Assembly (NCBI RefSeq): GCF_000406165.1
Contig: NZ_CM001977.1
Coordinates: 1,204,744-1,268,743 of the forward strand
Origin: Dickeya zeae NCPPB 2538
Lineage (GTDB): Bacteria > Pseudomonadota > Gammaproteobacteria > Enterobacterales > Enterobacteriaceae
Reading direction: 5' to 3'
Length of the DNA stretch: 64,000 bases
Shown here: positions 15,982 through 25,432 of the stretch, piece after piece
Position numbering within the stretch: position 1 is the first letter of the stretch
Layout of the letters: every line of letters begins with the position of its first letter
Position numbers and translations under genes: made by a program
Notes under the pieces: model-generated
Told to the model about the DNA's origin: nothing
Database searches by the model: none
What the model saw: only the letters and a program-made list of their open reading frames with translations

Positions 15982-18564
15982 TTAACCCACAACCAGGTTA
16001 AGCAGTTTGCCCGGAACGAAAATCACCTTGCGGACAGTCACGCCATCCAGATATTTTGCCACCAGCGGCTCCTGCGCTGCACGATCACGCACCTGCTGTT
16101 CAGTGGCATCGGCCGCCACGGTAATCTTACCGCGAACTTTACCGTTAACCTGTACCACGACCAGGCGAGAATCTTCGACCATCGCCTGTTCATCGGCGAC
16201 CGGCCACGGTGCCTGATCGATATCACCTTCGCCTTTCAGTTCGTTCCACAGCATGAAGCAGACGTGCGGGGTAAACGGATAGAGCATCCGTACAACCGCC
16301 AGCAGCGTTTCTTGCGTCAGTGCGCGATCTTGCTCAGACTCTTGCGGTGCTTTAGCCAGCTTGTTCATCAGCTCCATAATGGCAGCGATAGCTGTATTGA
16401 AGGTCTGACGGCGACCGATATCGTCGGTCACTTTGGCGATGGTTTTGTGCAGGTCACGGCGCAGCGCTTTCTGATCGTCGGTCAGGGCTGCCGTATCCAG
16501 CGGTGCGGTAGCGCCTTTGCCGGTATGATCGTAAACCTGCTTCCAGACGCGTTTCAGGAAGCGGTTGGCCCCTTCAACGCCAGATTCCTGCCATTCCAGC
16601 GTCATTTCCGCCGGTGATGCAAACATCATGAACAGACGGACGGTGTCGGCACCATAACGTTCCACCATCACCTGCGGGTCGATACCGTTGTTTTTCGATT
16701 TCGACATTTTGCTCATGCCAGCATACACCAGCTCACGGCCTTCGCTGTCAAACGCCTTGGTGATGCGGCCTTTGTCATCACGCTCCAGTGTCACGTCGAC
16801 CGGCGAAACCCAGATACGTTCACCGTTGTTGCCGAGATGATAGAACGCATCGGCCAGCACCATTCCCTGACACAGCAGACGTTTGGCTGGCTCATTCGAA
16901 TTCACCAGACCGGCGTCACGCATCAGTTTGTGGAAGAAACGGAAATACATCAGGTGCATGATGGCGTGTTCGATACCGCCAACATATTGGTCGACCGGTA
17001 ACCAGTAGTTCGCCGCTGCCGGGTCGAGCATACCCTGGTCGTACTGCGGGCAGGTATAACGTGCGTAATACCAGGAGGATTCCATAAAGGTATCAAACGT
17101 GTCGGTTTCACGCAGCGCAGGCTGACCGTTAACCGTCGTTTTCGCCCATTCGGGGTCGGCTTTAATCGGGCTGGTGATCCCGTCCATGACCACGTCTTCC
17201 GGCAGAATGACCGGCAACTGGTCTTCTGGCGTAGGGATGACCGTACCGTCTTCCAGCGTCACCATCGGGATAGGTGCACCCCAGTAGCGCTGGCGGGATA
17301 CGCCCCAGTCACGCAGACGATAGTTCACTTTGCGTTGACCGACGCCTTGCGATACCAGTTTATCGGCGATGGCGTTGAACGCGGCGTCAAAATCTAATCC
17401 GTTGAACTCGCCAGAGTTAAACAGGCAGCCTTTTTCGGTTTGCGCCTGAGTGGACAGATCCGGCTCGCTGCCGTCTGCCATCAGAATAACGGGCTTCACC
17501 GGCAGGTTATATTTGTGGGCGAATTCCCAGTCGCGCTGGTCGTGACCCGGTACTGCCATCACGGCTCCGGTACCGTACTCCATCAGCACGAAGTTGGCGG
17601 CCCATACCGGTACTTTCTCACCGGTCAGCGGGTGGATAGCGAACAGGCCGGTAGCGACGCCTTTTTTCTCCATGGTCGCCATGTCGGCTTCGGCCACTTT
17701 GGTGTTGCGGCATTCGGCGATGAAGTCTTGCAGTACTGGGTTGTTTTCCGCTGCTTTCAACGCCAGAGGATGGCCGGCAGCCACCGCAACGTAAGTCACG
17801 CCCATGAAGGTATCCGGGCGGGTAGTGTAAACGGTCAGCGTATCGTCGGCGTCGGCGATACGGAAGGTAATTTCCACCCCTTCGGAGCGACCAATCCAGT
17901 TACGCTGCATGGTTTTGACCTGCTCCGGCCAGCTTTCCAGCGTATCGAGGTCGTTGAGCAATTCGTCAGCATACGCTGTGATTTTGATGAACCACTGCGG
18001 AATTTCCTTGCGTTCCACTTTGGTATCACAGCGCCAGCAGCAACCGTCGATGACCTGCTCGTTGGCCAGTACCGTCTGGTCGTTCGGGCACCAGTTCACC
18101 GCTGAGGTTTTTTTGTAGACCAGGCCTTTTTCATACAGCTTGGTGAAAAACCACTGTTCCCAGCGATAGTAGTCCGGTTTACAGGTGGCGATTTCGCGAT
18201 CCCAATCGTAACCAAAACCCAGCAATTTCAGCTGGTTTTTCATGTATTCGATATTGTCGTAGGTCCAGGGGGCTGGCGCCGTATTGTTCTTCACCGCCGC
18301 GCCTTCCGCCGGCAAGCCGAACGCATCCCAACCGATAGGCTGCAGTACGTTTTTACCCAGCATGCGCTGGTAACGAGAGATCACGTCACCGATGGTGTAG
18401 TTGCGGACATGACCCATGTGAAGACGGCCGGAAGGATAAGGCAGCATGGAAAGGCAATAGTATTTTTCCTTGCCGGGTTCTTCGGTCACTTTGAAAGTCT
18501 GTTTTTCTTGCCAGTGAAGTTGGACGTGCGCTTCGATATCTTCCGGGCGGTATTGCTCTTGCAT
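15982..18564 (-). CDS. leuS: Leucyl-tRNA synthetase
   Basis: A class I aminoacyl-tRNA synthetase that charges tRNA-Leu and edits misacylated products. The 860 residues equal E. coli LeuS. The HIGH motif appears as HMGH (PSGRLHMGHVRNY, about residue 43) and the KMSKS motif as KMSKSKNNG (about 618). The CP1 editing domain lies in between and contains the conserved TTRPDTF. It is the first gene of the leuS-lptE-holA-nadD unit. The 268 bp upstream, shared with the divergent ybeL, holds both promoters but none is clear enough to place. Confidence 0.98.
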   Translation of the reverse strand: MQEQYRPEDIEAHVQLHWQEKQTFKVTEEPGKEKYYCLSMLPYPSGRLHMGHVRNYTIGDVISRYQRMLGKNVLQPIGWDAFGLPAEGAAVKNNTAPAPWTYDNIEYMKNQLKLLGFGYDWDREIATCKPDYYRWEQWFFTKLYEKGLVYKKTSAVNWCPNDQTVLANEQVIDGCCWRCDTKVERKEIPQWFIKITAYADELLNDLDTLESWPEQVKTMQRNWIGRSEGVEITFRIADADDTLTVYTTRPDTFMGVTYVAVAAGHPLALKAAENNPVLQDFIAECRNTKVAEADMATMEKKGVATGLFAIHPLTGEKVPVWAANFVLMEYGTGAVMAVPGHDQRDWEFAHKYNLPVKPVILMADGSEPDLSTQAQTEKGCLFNSGEFNGLDFDAAFNAIADKLVSQGVGQRKVNYRLRDWGVSRQRYWGAPIPMVTLEDGTVIPTPEDQLPVILPEDVVMDGITSPIKADPEWAKTTVNGQPALRETDTFDTFMESSWYYARYTCPQYDQGMLDPAAANYWLPVDQYVGGIEHAIMHLMYFRFFHKLMRDAGLVNSNEPAKRLLCQGMVLADAFYHLGNNGERIWVSPVDVTLERDDKGRITKAFDSEGRELVYAGMSKMSKSKNNGIDPQVMVERYGADTVRLFMMFASPAEMTLEWQESGVEGANRFLKRVWKQVYDHTGKGATAPLDTAALTDDQKALRRDLHKTIAKVTDDIGRRQTFNTAIAAIMELMNKLAKAPQESEQDRALTQETLLAVVRMLYPFTPHVCFMLWNELKGEGDIDQAPWPVADEQAMVEDSRLVVVQVNGKVRGKITVAADATEQQVRDRAAQEPLVAKYLDGVTVRKVIFVPGKLLNLVVG

Positions 18565-18832
18565 GGCTGCCAGTGGTCCTTAGTGAAATTGCTAACGCGG
18601 TAGCATGTTCTGTTTCATTTCAAAAGATCCGCATAGCATAGCTGATAAGCAACGGGCTCAACAACCGCTTGAGGCGCTCTGTCGTTGATTTATGCGGTGT
18701 TCGTGGTGAAGAACGCGGCGAGGCGAGGGGGAAAACGGCGGATTGGGAAGCGGCTCCCGGTAGTGTTGTAAAAATCATCTACACTAGGTTTTGCAGGCCC
18801 GTCGATAAGCGCTTTTACGCTAAGGAGTCACG

Positions 18833-19315
18833 ATGAGCAAAGTGGTGCAGTATTACCGGGAACTGATGTCTGCCGTTACCGAGTGGCTAAGCCGAGGTGA
18901 GAGAGACATAGATAAACTGATGTCGGATGCGCGACGTCAGTTGCAGGAAACCAACGAACTGACGCAAAAGGAGATTGAGCAGGTAATACTGGCGCTCCAG
19001 CGTGATTTGGAAGCATTTTCCCTCAGTTATGAGGAGAGCCAGAATGCTTTTTCCGACAGTGTCTTCATGCGTGTTGTCCGCGAAAGTTTGTGGCAGAACC
19101 TGGCGGACATCACTGACAAGACACAGCTGGAATGGCGTGAAGTGTTCAAAGATGTCAGCCACCATGGCGTGTATCACAGTGGCGAAGTGGTGGGACTGGG
19201 TAATCTGGTATGCGAACAGTGCCATCACCATATTGCCTTTTATACGCCAGAGGTGTTGCCACTGTGCCCGAAATGTGGACACGACCAGTTCCATCGCCAG
19301 CCCTTTTCTCCCTGA
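18833..19315 (+). CDS. ybeL: Zinc-ribbon protein YbeL (DUF1451)
   Basis: A 160-residue protein of unknown function. The first 110 residues are highly helical and charged, with coiled-coil character (ERDIDKLMSDARRQLQETNELTQKEIEQV). The C-terminus has a zinc ribbon with two CxxC knuckles, CEQC and CPKC, about 25 residues apart. The family is widespread in gamma-proteobacteria, always divergent from leuS. TAAGGAG precedes the ATG by 6 bp. It is single-gene and followed by a strong terminator. Confidence 0.94.
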   Translation: MSKVVQYYRELMSAVTEWLSRGERDIDKLMSDARRQLQETNELTQKEIEQVILALQRDLEAFSLSYEESQNAFSDSVFMRVVRESLWQNLADITDKTQLEWREVFKDVSHHGVYHSGEVVGLGNLVCEQCHHHIAFYTPEVLPLCPKCGHDQFHRQPFSP

Positions 19316-19361
19316 TCCCTTTTTCCGCTAAGTCCGTTATTTCTGAACAACCATAGGTAAA

Positions 19362-19387
19362 AACAAGGGTGCCGGAGCACCCTTGTT
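19362..19387 (+). terminator. Terminator after ybeL
   Basis: An 11 bp perfect stem (AACAAGGGTGC / GCACCCTTGTT) with a CGGA loop lies 46 bp after ybeL. A-rich sequence on the left and TATC on the right suggest it could also stop leftward gltL transcription. Confidence 0.82.
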
Positions 19388-19458
19388 ATCGAGGTTAAAT
19401 GTTATAGCGGTCAAATGTTACTGATATCAGAAGTCGATGGTCAGTGAGACGTTGCGTC

Positions 19459-20184
19459 TTAATGCAGGATCTTGGCCAAAAAGTCTTTGGCGCGATCAGA
19501 GCGTGGATTGCCGAAGAAATCCTCTTTGCGCGTGTCTTCGATTATCTTGCCTTCATCCATGAAGATAACGCGATGCGCCACTTTGCGGGCGAACCCCATC
19601 TCATGGGTGACGACCATCATAGTCATGCCTTCCTGCGCCAGTTCAACCATTACATCCAACACTTCGTTGATCATTTCCGGGTCGAGTGCTGAGGTTGGCT
19701 CGTCAAACAGCATCGCAACCGGGTCCATGCACAGCGCGCGCGCGATCGCTACACGCTGTTGCTGACCGCCGGACAACTGACCAGGGAATTTATTGGCGTG
19801 GGCTGACAGACCAACGCGAGCCAGCAGTTTCAATCCCTTCTCACGGGCGGCCTCTTTATCACGCTTGAGGACTTTGACCTGTGCCAACGTCAGGTTATCG
19901 ACAATAGACAAGTGTGGGAACAGTTCGAAATGCTGGAACACCATGCCCACTTTGGAGCGCAGTTGTGCCAGGTTAGTTCGTTTATCGTTGACGACGATGC
20001 CGTTAACTTCGATCTGACCTTGCTGAATGGGCTCAAGGCCGTTAACGGTTTTGATTAAGGTCGATTTCCCGGAGCCGGAAGGTCCGCAAACCACCACCAC
20101 TTCACCTTTTTTCACTTCGGTGGAGCAGTCGGTCAGCACCTGAAATTGACCATACCATTTAGAAACATTTTTCAGGAAAATCAT
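19459..20184 (-). CDS. gltL: Glutamate/aspartate ABC transporter ATP-binding protein
   Basis: The cytoplasmic ATPase of the GltIJKL importer, 241 residues as in E. coli. Walker A is GPSGSGKST, the signature is LSGGQQQR, Walker B is AMLFDEPTSALDPE and the H-loop is VTHEMGFA. The start is the ATG at 20184, which overlaps the gltK stop as TGATG; the TTG one codon earlier is unlikely. It is the last gene of the gltIJKL operon. Confidence 0.97.
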   Translation of the reverse strand: MIFLKNVSKWYGQFQVLTDCSTEVKKGEVVVVCGPSGSGKSTLIKTVNGLEPIQQGQIEVNGIVVNDKRTNLAQLRSKVGMVFQHFELFPHLSIVDNLTLAQVKVLKRDKEAAREKGLKLLARVGLSAHANKFPGQLSGGQQQRVAIARALCMDPVAMLFDEPTSALDPEMINEVLDVMVELAQEGMTMMVVTHEMGFARKVAHRVIFMDEGKIIEDTRKEDFFGNPRSDRAKDFLAKILH

Positions 20185-20858
20185 CAAACCGTCCTTCTCT
20201 TCAAATAATTGACCAGCATCGACGCCGAGAGGCTGATAACAAAATAGACAAACCCGGCGAACAGGATCATTTCTACCTGCGTGCCATCACGTTCGCCAAT
20301 GGTGGATGCGGTACGGAAAAAGTCCGCCAGGCTCAGTACATACACCAGCGAGGTATCCTGAAACAGCACGATACCTTGAGTCAGCAGTAAGGGTACCATA
20401 GCCCGGAACGCCTGAGGCAGAATCACCAGTTGCATGGATTGCCAGTGGGTCATCCCCAACGCCAGCGCCGCTGAAGCCTGTCCACGGGAAATGCTCTGGA
20501 TACCGGCGCGGATAATCTCGGAATAATAGGCCGCCTCGAACAATGAAAAGGCTACCATAGCCGATACCAGCCGAATATCGGTTTTCGGGGAAAGACCAAG
20601 CACATTTTGTAATAAGCTCGGTACAATCAGGTAGAACCACAGCAGTACCATCACCAGGGGCACTGAACGGAACAGGTTGACGTACAGTTTGGCAAACCAA
20701 CTGATGGGCTTAACCGGTGACAGTCGCATCACCGCCAGCACGGTTCCCCAGACTATCCCGACCACCACGGCTGTCAGGGTGATCTCCAGCGTCACCCCCA
20801 TGCCTTTAATCAGATAAGGCAGGCTGGGGGGAATAGAACTCCAGTCAAAGTTATACAT
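20184..20858 (-). CDS. gltK: Glutamate/aspartate ABC transporter permease GltK
   Basis: An inner-membrane permease of the polar amino-acid (HisMQ) type, 224 residues. Four to five transmembrane helices are visible. The EAA loop that contacts GltL is EIIRAGIQSISRGQASAALALGM (broken in the usual way as EAA-x3-G). It starts one base after the gltJ stop, so GltJ and GltK are made as a pair. Confidence 0.96.
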   Translation of the reverse strand: MYNFDWSSIPPSLPYLIKGMGVTLEITLTAVVVGIVWGTVLAVMRLSPVKPISWFAKLYVNLFRSVPLVMVLLWFYLIVPSLLQNVLGLSPKTDIRLVSAMVAFSLFEAAYYSEIIRAGIQSISRGQASAALALGMTHWQSMQLVILPQAFRAMVPLLLTQGIVLFQDTSLVYVLSLADFFRTASTIGERDGTQVEMILFAGFVYFVISLSASMLVNYLKRRTV

Positions 20859-21599
20859 TTATTTGCTCCCCAGGTTGCCCGGCAAACGGGTCTTACGCTC
20901 TACAACTTGCATCAACAGCATGATGATGGCGTTGATGCCGACATAAGCCAGCGTAATCGCACTGAACGATTCGTAGGCGTGGGCAGAGTAATCCAACAGC
21001 TTGCCTGCCTGCGCCGCCATATCCATTAGACCGATAGTGGAGGCGATGGCGGAGTTTTTCACCAGGTTGAGCATTTCCGAGGTCAGTGGCGGCACAATCA
21101 CCCGGTAGGCATTGGGCAGCAGAACATAACGGTAAGTTTGCGCAAGTGTCAGGCCAATGGCTAAACCAGCGGCCTTTTGGCCTCGCGGTAATGACTGAAT
21201 TCCTGCCCGCACCTGTTCGCACACACGAGCGGCGGTGAACATGCCCAGACAAAACATAGAAGACAGGAAAAATTGAATATTGGGGTCCAGCTCAGCTTTA
21301 AACCACATCCCTAATTTGGTCGGTAAAAGCTCCGGCACCACCAGATACCAGCTAAAAAATTGCACAATCAGTGGCACGTTACGAAACATCTCCACATAAC
21401 AGGTGCCGATACCTGACAGCAGACGATGGGGGACGGTACGAAGAATACCCAGCAGTGAGCCCAGCAGAAAAGCGATGACCCAGGCACATAACGACAGTGA
21501 GACGGTGACCTGCAGACCGGAAACAATCCATCCCAGATAGGTTGTATTCCCGAAAGGGGCAGGTTGCAGGAAGATACCCCAGTTCCAATCTATTGACAT
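20859..21599 (-). CDS. gltJ: Glutamate/aspartate ABC transporter permease GltJ
   Basis: Second HisMQ-type permease of the same importer. The start at 21599 (MSIDWNWGIFLQ) gives 246 residues, the E. coli length; the 20 extra in-frame codons upstream cross the attenuator hairpin at 21613-21638 and are not coding. The EAA-type loop is VRAGIQSLPRGQKAAGLAIGL. Transmembrane helices lie at about 28-50, 62-84, 100-120, 155-175 and 205-228. Confidence 0.96.
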   Translation of the reverse strand: MSIDWNWGIFLQPAPFGNTTYLGWIVSGLQVTVSLSLCAWVIAFLLGSLLGILRTVPHRLLSGIGTCYVEMFRNVPLIVQFFSWYLVVPELLPTKLGMWFKAELDPNIQFFLSSMFCLGMFTAARVCEQVRAGIQSLPRGQKAAGLAIGLTLAQTYRYVLLPNAYRVIVPPLTSEMLNLVKNSAIASTIGLMDMAAQAGKLLDYSAHAYESFSAITLAYVGINAIIMLLMQVVERKTRLPGNLGSK

Positions 21600-21612
21600 A
21601 ACGAACTCCGGT

Positions 21613-21638
21613 AAAAAAGGGGTAGCGTTCGCTACCCC
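21613..21638 (-). terminator. Intercistronic attenuator between gltI and gltJ
   Basis: A 9 bp GC-rich perfect stem (GGGGTAGCG / CGCTACCCC) with a two-base loop is followed, in the direction of transcription, by six T. It lies 123 nt after the gltI stop and 14 nt before gltJ. It should end part of the transcripts so that the binding protein is made in excess over the permease, a common design in ABC import operons. Confidence 0.82.
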
Positions 21639-21761
21639 GAAGATTGGTGAGTGGCTCATGGATTAGCAGAATGGGGAACGGCCACTCTGCACCTGTCTGT
21701 CTTGCCACGAATCAGCAATCGGAAGGCAGATTACTGCCCTTTATTGTCATTATTAATTCGG

Positions 21762-22655
21762 TTACAACGCCTTATCGTTGGGGGCCTTGAACAAGGCTTT
21801 CATGTCGTCTGACAGCGCAAAGTTCATATTCAGGTTTTTCGGCGGAATCGGTTGTTTGAACCAGGTATCAAACCATTTTTCGGCTTCGCCGGAGGTCTGC
21901 ACCTGACTTATCGTTGCATCAACCAGTTGTTTGAATTGTGGGTCGTCTTTACGCAGCATGCAGCCATACGCCTCGCGGGATTGCGGGGTACCGGTGATAA
22001 CCCATTCATCCGGGGCTTTGGCTTTGGCGCGCTCACCAGCCAGCAAGGCATCGTCCATCATGAAGGCCACAGCGCGGCCACTTTCCAGCGTACGGAATGA
22101 GTCACCATGGTCTTTGGCGCTGATGATGCGCATGTTCAGTTTTTTCTCTTCGTTCATCTTGTTCAGCAACACTTCTGAGGTGGTGCCGGAGGTGACAACG
22201 ACGGCTTTACCTGCCAGATCACTGAAATCTTTGACGTCGGAGTCTTTTTTGGTCAGCAGACGGGTGCCAATGATGAAAATGGTGTCGGAGAAAGCGACCT
22301 GCTGCTGGCGTTCCAGGTTATTGGTCGTCGAGCCGCATTCCAGGTCATAAGTGCCATTTTGCAGCAGCGGAATACGGTTTTGTGAGGTAATAGGAATTAA
22401 TTTTACCTGCAGGTTTGGTGCATCGAGCTTTTTCCTGACGGCTTCAACAATCTTGTCGGAGTAGGCCTGAGAGTAACCTACTACTTTCTGCTGGTTGTCG
22501 TAGTAGGAAAATGGCACTGACGATTCACGGTGGCCGATGGTGATAACACCATTGTCTTTGATTTTTTTCAGCGTGCCCGTCAGCTCTTCTGCATGAGCCA
22601 GACTTCCGGTTGCCGAGATCAACAGTAATGACAGTGCCAGTTTGCGCAATTGCAT
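21762..22655 (-). CDS. gltI: Glutamate/aspartate periplasmic binding protein
   Basis: The 297-residue precursor has a Sec signal (about residues 1-22, cleaved after SLAHA). The mature part is a type II solute-binding protein of the amino-acid family. Landmarks are GVITIGHRESSVPFSYYD, CGSTTNNLERQ and the C-terminal EKWFDTWF. It delivers glutamate and aspartate to GltJK. An AAGGAG site precedes the ATG by 8 bp. The 370 bp upstream region contains a long inverted repeat at 22828-22872 that may be a regulatory site. Confidence 0.96.
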   Translation of the reverse strand: MQLRKLALSLLLISATGSLAHAEELTGTLKKIKDNGVITIGHRESSVPFSYYDNQQKVVGYSQAYSDKIVEAVRKKLDAPNLQVKLIPITSQNRIPLLQNGTYDLECGSTTNNLERQQQVAFSDTIFIIGTRLLTKKDSDVKDFSDLAGKAVVVTSGTTSEVLLNKMNEEKKLNMRIISAKDHGDSFRTLESGRAVAFMMDDALLAGERAKAKAPDEWVITGTPQSREAYGCMLRKDDPQFKQLVDATISQVQTSGEAEKWFDTWFKQPIPPKNLNMNFALSDDMKALFKAPNDKAL

Positions 22656-22975
22656 GTTCTAACTCCTTTGCTGTTGTGATCGATGCCTATCATGGGTGAT
22701 GTGACCTTTGGATTCAGGCCATGTCACGTTGTGCACCGCTAAAGAGCGAATAAAACGCTGTCATGTTTAAAAATAGCGGATTGTAAACATAATGAAACGA
22801 GAATGTTTGTTTTTTGCGAGGCGTCCCGCACCAAATTGCTGCAATAAAAAACTTATGGCACTGATTTGGTGCAGTTCATGCCCTAATGTTGTGCTGGTTC
22901 AGGGATGAAGATGGCCGCAAGCGTGCATGCAAGACGTTTCATCTGAATAGATAGCAAGTTATATGCCAGAAATGA
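22656..22975. other. gltI upstream region with a GCACCAAAT inverted repeat
   Basis: This 320 bp region contains no ORF and must carry the gltI promoter. A perfect 9 bp inverted repeat, GCACCAAAT at 22828-22836 and ATTTGGTGC at 22864-22872, is spaced by 27 bp. Each arm forms part of a TGCAC-N6-GTGC-like dyad reminiscent of NtrC boxes. I found no sigma-54 -24/-12 element (GG-N10-GC) downstream, so NtrC control is not established. Confidence 0.5.
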
Positions 22976-23003
22976 AACAAGACATGTCTAAGCATGTCTT
23001 GTT
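22976..23003 (-). terminator. Terminator after lnt
   Basis: An 11 bp perfect stem (AACAAGACATG / CATGTCTTGTT) with a 6-base loop is followed leftwards by TTTCATTT. It lies 22 bp after the lnt stop and ends the ybeZ-ybeY-corC-lnt transcript. Confidence 0.82.
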
Positions 23004-23025
23004 CGGGGTCGCGGGAGTGGGTGAG

Positions 23026-24555
23026 TTAGCGTAAGCGCCGACGGTATACCAGCGCTGTCAGGCCCAACACGGCTTCCAGTATCCACAGGGGCCATGAGCC
23101 AAACCTGGCGTAAGGCGTGATGCCTGTTGTGGGGGTGACACGGGTTTCCAGCACATCACGGGTAAACTGCGGCAGGCTGGCGCTAATGCTGCCATCAGGC
23201 GCGATAGCGGCGGTTACCCCATTGTTGGTGGCGCGAAGTAGCGGGCGTCCCAGTTCCAGTGCACGCATCCGCGCCATTTGAAAATGCTGCCAGGGACCAA
23301 TCGAATTGCCAAACCAGGCATCGTTAGAAATCGTCAGCAGCATGTCGGTGTCAGGGCGGAAGTTGTCGCGAACCTGTTGCCCCAGGATCACCTCGTAGCA
23401 AATGGTGGCGGTGAGGCGATAACCGTTGACGACCAGCTGTGGCTGGCGATAGTCGCCGCGGCTGAACGCTGACATCGGTAAATCAAAAAACGGTGCCAGC
23501 GGACGTAACAGGGTTTCCAGCGGCACAAATTCACCAAACGGTACCAGGTGATGCTTGCTGTAGCGATTCGTGGTGGGGTAGTGATACGGCTGCTGGTCAC
23601 CTAGCACGATGATGCTGTTATAAAAATCGGTACGATTGTTTTCCCGGCGGGCATCCACGATGCCGGTGATCAGGCTGCTATGGTGCTCGCGCAGGATAGT
23701 GTCCAGTTGCGTCAGGTACTGTTGCTGGCGGATTTCGACGTCAGGAATGGCAGATTCAGGCCAAATTACCAGTGATGCCTTGTCCATTACCTTCAGGGTG
23801 TTGTCGAAATAAATTTTTAGCGTATTGAACAGCTCGTTCGGATCCCACTTCAGCTCTTGTGGAATGTTGCCCTGCACCATGGCGACGTTAACGGCGCGTT
23901 CCGGTTGCAGTTTGTACCATTCGAGCGAGCGCAGCGGCCATGGCAACACCAATAATGCTGCCGCAACCAAGGCTGGCTGCCAGCGGCGCTGTACTAATCC
24001 CAGCACCAGCAACCCGCTTATCACCATCAGCAGGAAAGTGAGGGTATCCACCCCGGCTATCGGCGCAAGGCCTTTCAGCGGGCCATCAAGCTGACTGTAG
24101 CCGAATTGTAACCAGGGAAAGCCGGTTAATACCCAGCCACGTAGCAGTTCAGTGAGCTGCCAGAGAACCGGTGCAGCCAGCGCCAGTCGCCAGACGGTGG
24201 TTTGCGGCCACAGGCGTGAGAGTAATCCAGCGAACAGCATCGGGTAGAGTGACAGGTAGAGCGCCAGTAGCGTCACCAGACCGACATTGACGGGGCCGGG
24301 CATACCGCCAAAGTCGGCGATGCTGTAGTAAACCCAATGGATACCCGTGCCAAACAGGCCAAACCCCCAACAAAAGCCGATGGCGGTAGCCTGACGAGCC
24401 CGACGGTTTAGCGTCAGGCCCAATAAGCCCATCAGAGAAACGATGGCAGCGGGCCAGACATCGTAAGGAGAAAACGCCAGCGTGCCACAGGCACCGAATA
24501 AAAGCGCCAGCAGGAGGCGAACCTGCTGGCGTTGTAATAATGAGGCGACTGCCAT
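23026..24555 (-). CDS. lnt: Apolipoprotein N-acyltransferase
   Basis: Lnt adds the third acyl chain to the N-terminal cysteine of lipoproteins at the inner membrane, needed for Lol export. The 509-residue protein (E. coli 512) has about eight transmembrane helices and a periplasmic nitrilase domain (about residues 225-470). The catalytic triad is visible: Glu in VIWPESAIP, Lys in NRYSKHHLVPFGE and Cys in ATICYEVILG. The start at 24555 (MAVASLLQRQQ) leaves 7 bp after corC; 30 upstream in-frame codons overlap corC and are rejected. Confidence 0.97.
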   Translation of the reverse strand: MAVASLLQRQQVRLLLALLFGACGTLAFSPYDVWPAAIVSLMGLLGLTLNRRARQATAIGFCWGFGLFGTGIHWVYYSIADFGGMPGPVNVGLVTLLALYLSLYPMLFAGLLSRLWPQTTVWRLALAAPVLWQLTELLRGWVLTGFPWLQFGYSQLDGPLKGLAPIAGVDTLTFLLMVISGLLVLGLVQRRWQPALVAAALLVLPWPLRSLEWYKLQPERAVNVAMVQGNIPQELKWDPNELFNTLKIYFDNTLKVMDKASLVIWPESAIPDVEIRQQQYLTQLDTILREHHSSLITGIVDARRENNRTDFYNSIIVLGDQQPYHYPTTNRYSKHHLVPFGEFVPLETLLRPLAPFFDLPMSAFSRGDYRQPQLVVNGYRLTATICYEVILGQQVRDNFRPDTDMLLTISNDAWFGNSIGPWQHFQMARMRALELGRPLLRATNNGVTAAIAPDGSISASLPQFTRDVLETRVTPTTGITPYARFGSWPLWILEAVLGLTALVYRRRLR

Positions 24556-24562
24556 GAATAAA

Positions 24563-25432
24563 TTAGTCTTCCAGTTGCGGTTGCGGGGCGTCGTCAGGGA
24601 TCCTGACATGAACCTGAATAATACGGCGGCTATCTGCCATAGCAACTTTGAACAGGTAACCGTCTATGTCGATAGTTTCCCCACGTGCCGGCAGGTGGCC
24701 GAAATACTGCATCACCAGACCGCCAATGGTATCAACTTCCTCGTCGCTAAATCGCGTTTCGAAGATCTTATTGAAATCCTCGATAGGTGTAAGCGCACGT
24801 ACCGTATAAGTCTGGCGGTTGAGCTGACGGATGTCGCGATCTTCCTCGTCATCGTATTCGTCTTCGATTTCACCAACAATAAGCTCCAGAATATCTTCAA
24901 TCGTCACCAGCCCGGAAACGCCACCAAACTCATCAATGACAATCGCCATGTGGTAGCGCAGGGAGCGGAATTCATTGAGCATGCGGTCTACCCGCTTGCT
25001 TTCCGGCACCACAACGGCAGGACGCAGCACTTTATCCATGCTAAATGGTTCGGAGTTGCTACGCATAAACGGCAGCAGATCCTTGGCCATCAGGATGCCT
25101 TCAATGTGGTCTTTGTCTTCGCTAATAACCGGGAAACGGGAGTGCGCCGATTCGATGATCACATCCAGACACTCTTCCAGCGTCTGGTTATGTTTGAGTG
25201 TAATCATCTGAGAACGCGGGATCATAATATCGCGCACTCGTTGATCGGCGATGTCCATCACGCCTTCCAGCATGTCGCGGATTTCCGGGTCGATCTGTTC
25301 CGAATCGCGGATCAACGCCAGCAAATCGTCGTGATCTTTGGACTCACCATGAAAAATTTGATTGAGAAAAAAAGAGAAGAATCCCTTTTTGGGACTGGGG
25401 GTATCGCTGTTGGTAGAATGGTCGTCGCTCAT
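24563..25432 (-). CDS. corC: CNNM/CorC-family CBS-domain protein YbeX
   Basis: A 289-residue soluble protein with two CBS domains (about 70-190; IMIPRSQMITL and LVTIEDILELIVGEI) and a C-terminal CorC/HlyC domain (about 205-285, ETIDIDGYLFKV). The family was named for a role in magnesium/cobalt efflux with CorA; in E. coli YbeX has also been tied to ribosome metabolism. The gene lies in the ybeZYX-lnt operon, which fits that view. The start at 25432 (MSDDHSTNSDTPS) is chosen; the extra six codons upstream are non-conserved. Confidence 0.95.
   Translation of the reverse strand: MSDDHSTNSDTPSPKKGFFSFFLNQIFHGESKDHDDLLALIRDSEQIDPEIRDMLEGVMDIADQRVRDIMIPRSQMITLKHNQTLEECLDVIIESAHSRFPVISEDKDHIEGILMAKDLLPFMRSNSEPFSMDKVLRPAVVVPESKRVDRMLNEFRSLRYHMAIVIDEFGGVSGLVTIEDILELIVGEIEDEYDDEEDRDIRQLNRQTYTVRALTPIEDFNKIFETRFSDEEVDTIGGLVMQYFGHLPARGETIDIDGYLFKVAMADSRRIIQVHVRIPDDAPQPQLED

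Noticed and set aside
15823..16617. 264-codon plus-strand ORF opposite lptE and leuS
   Set aside because: Antisense to two clear genes, crosses their junction, and lacks a ribosome site or any known motif.
22656..22830. Possible sigma-54 promoter for gltI
   Set aside because: I checked for GG-N10-GC spacing on the gltI strand and found none, so the NtrC-like dyads upstream cannot be paired with a promoter.
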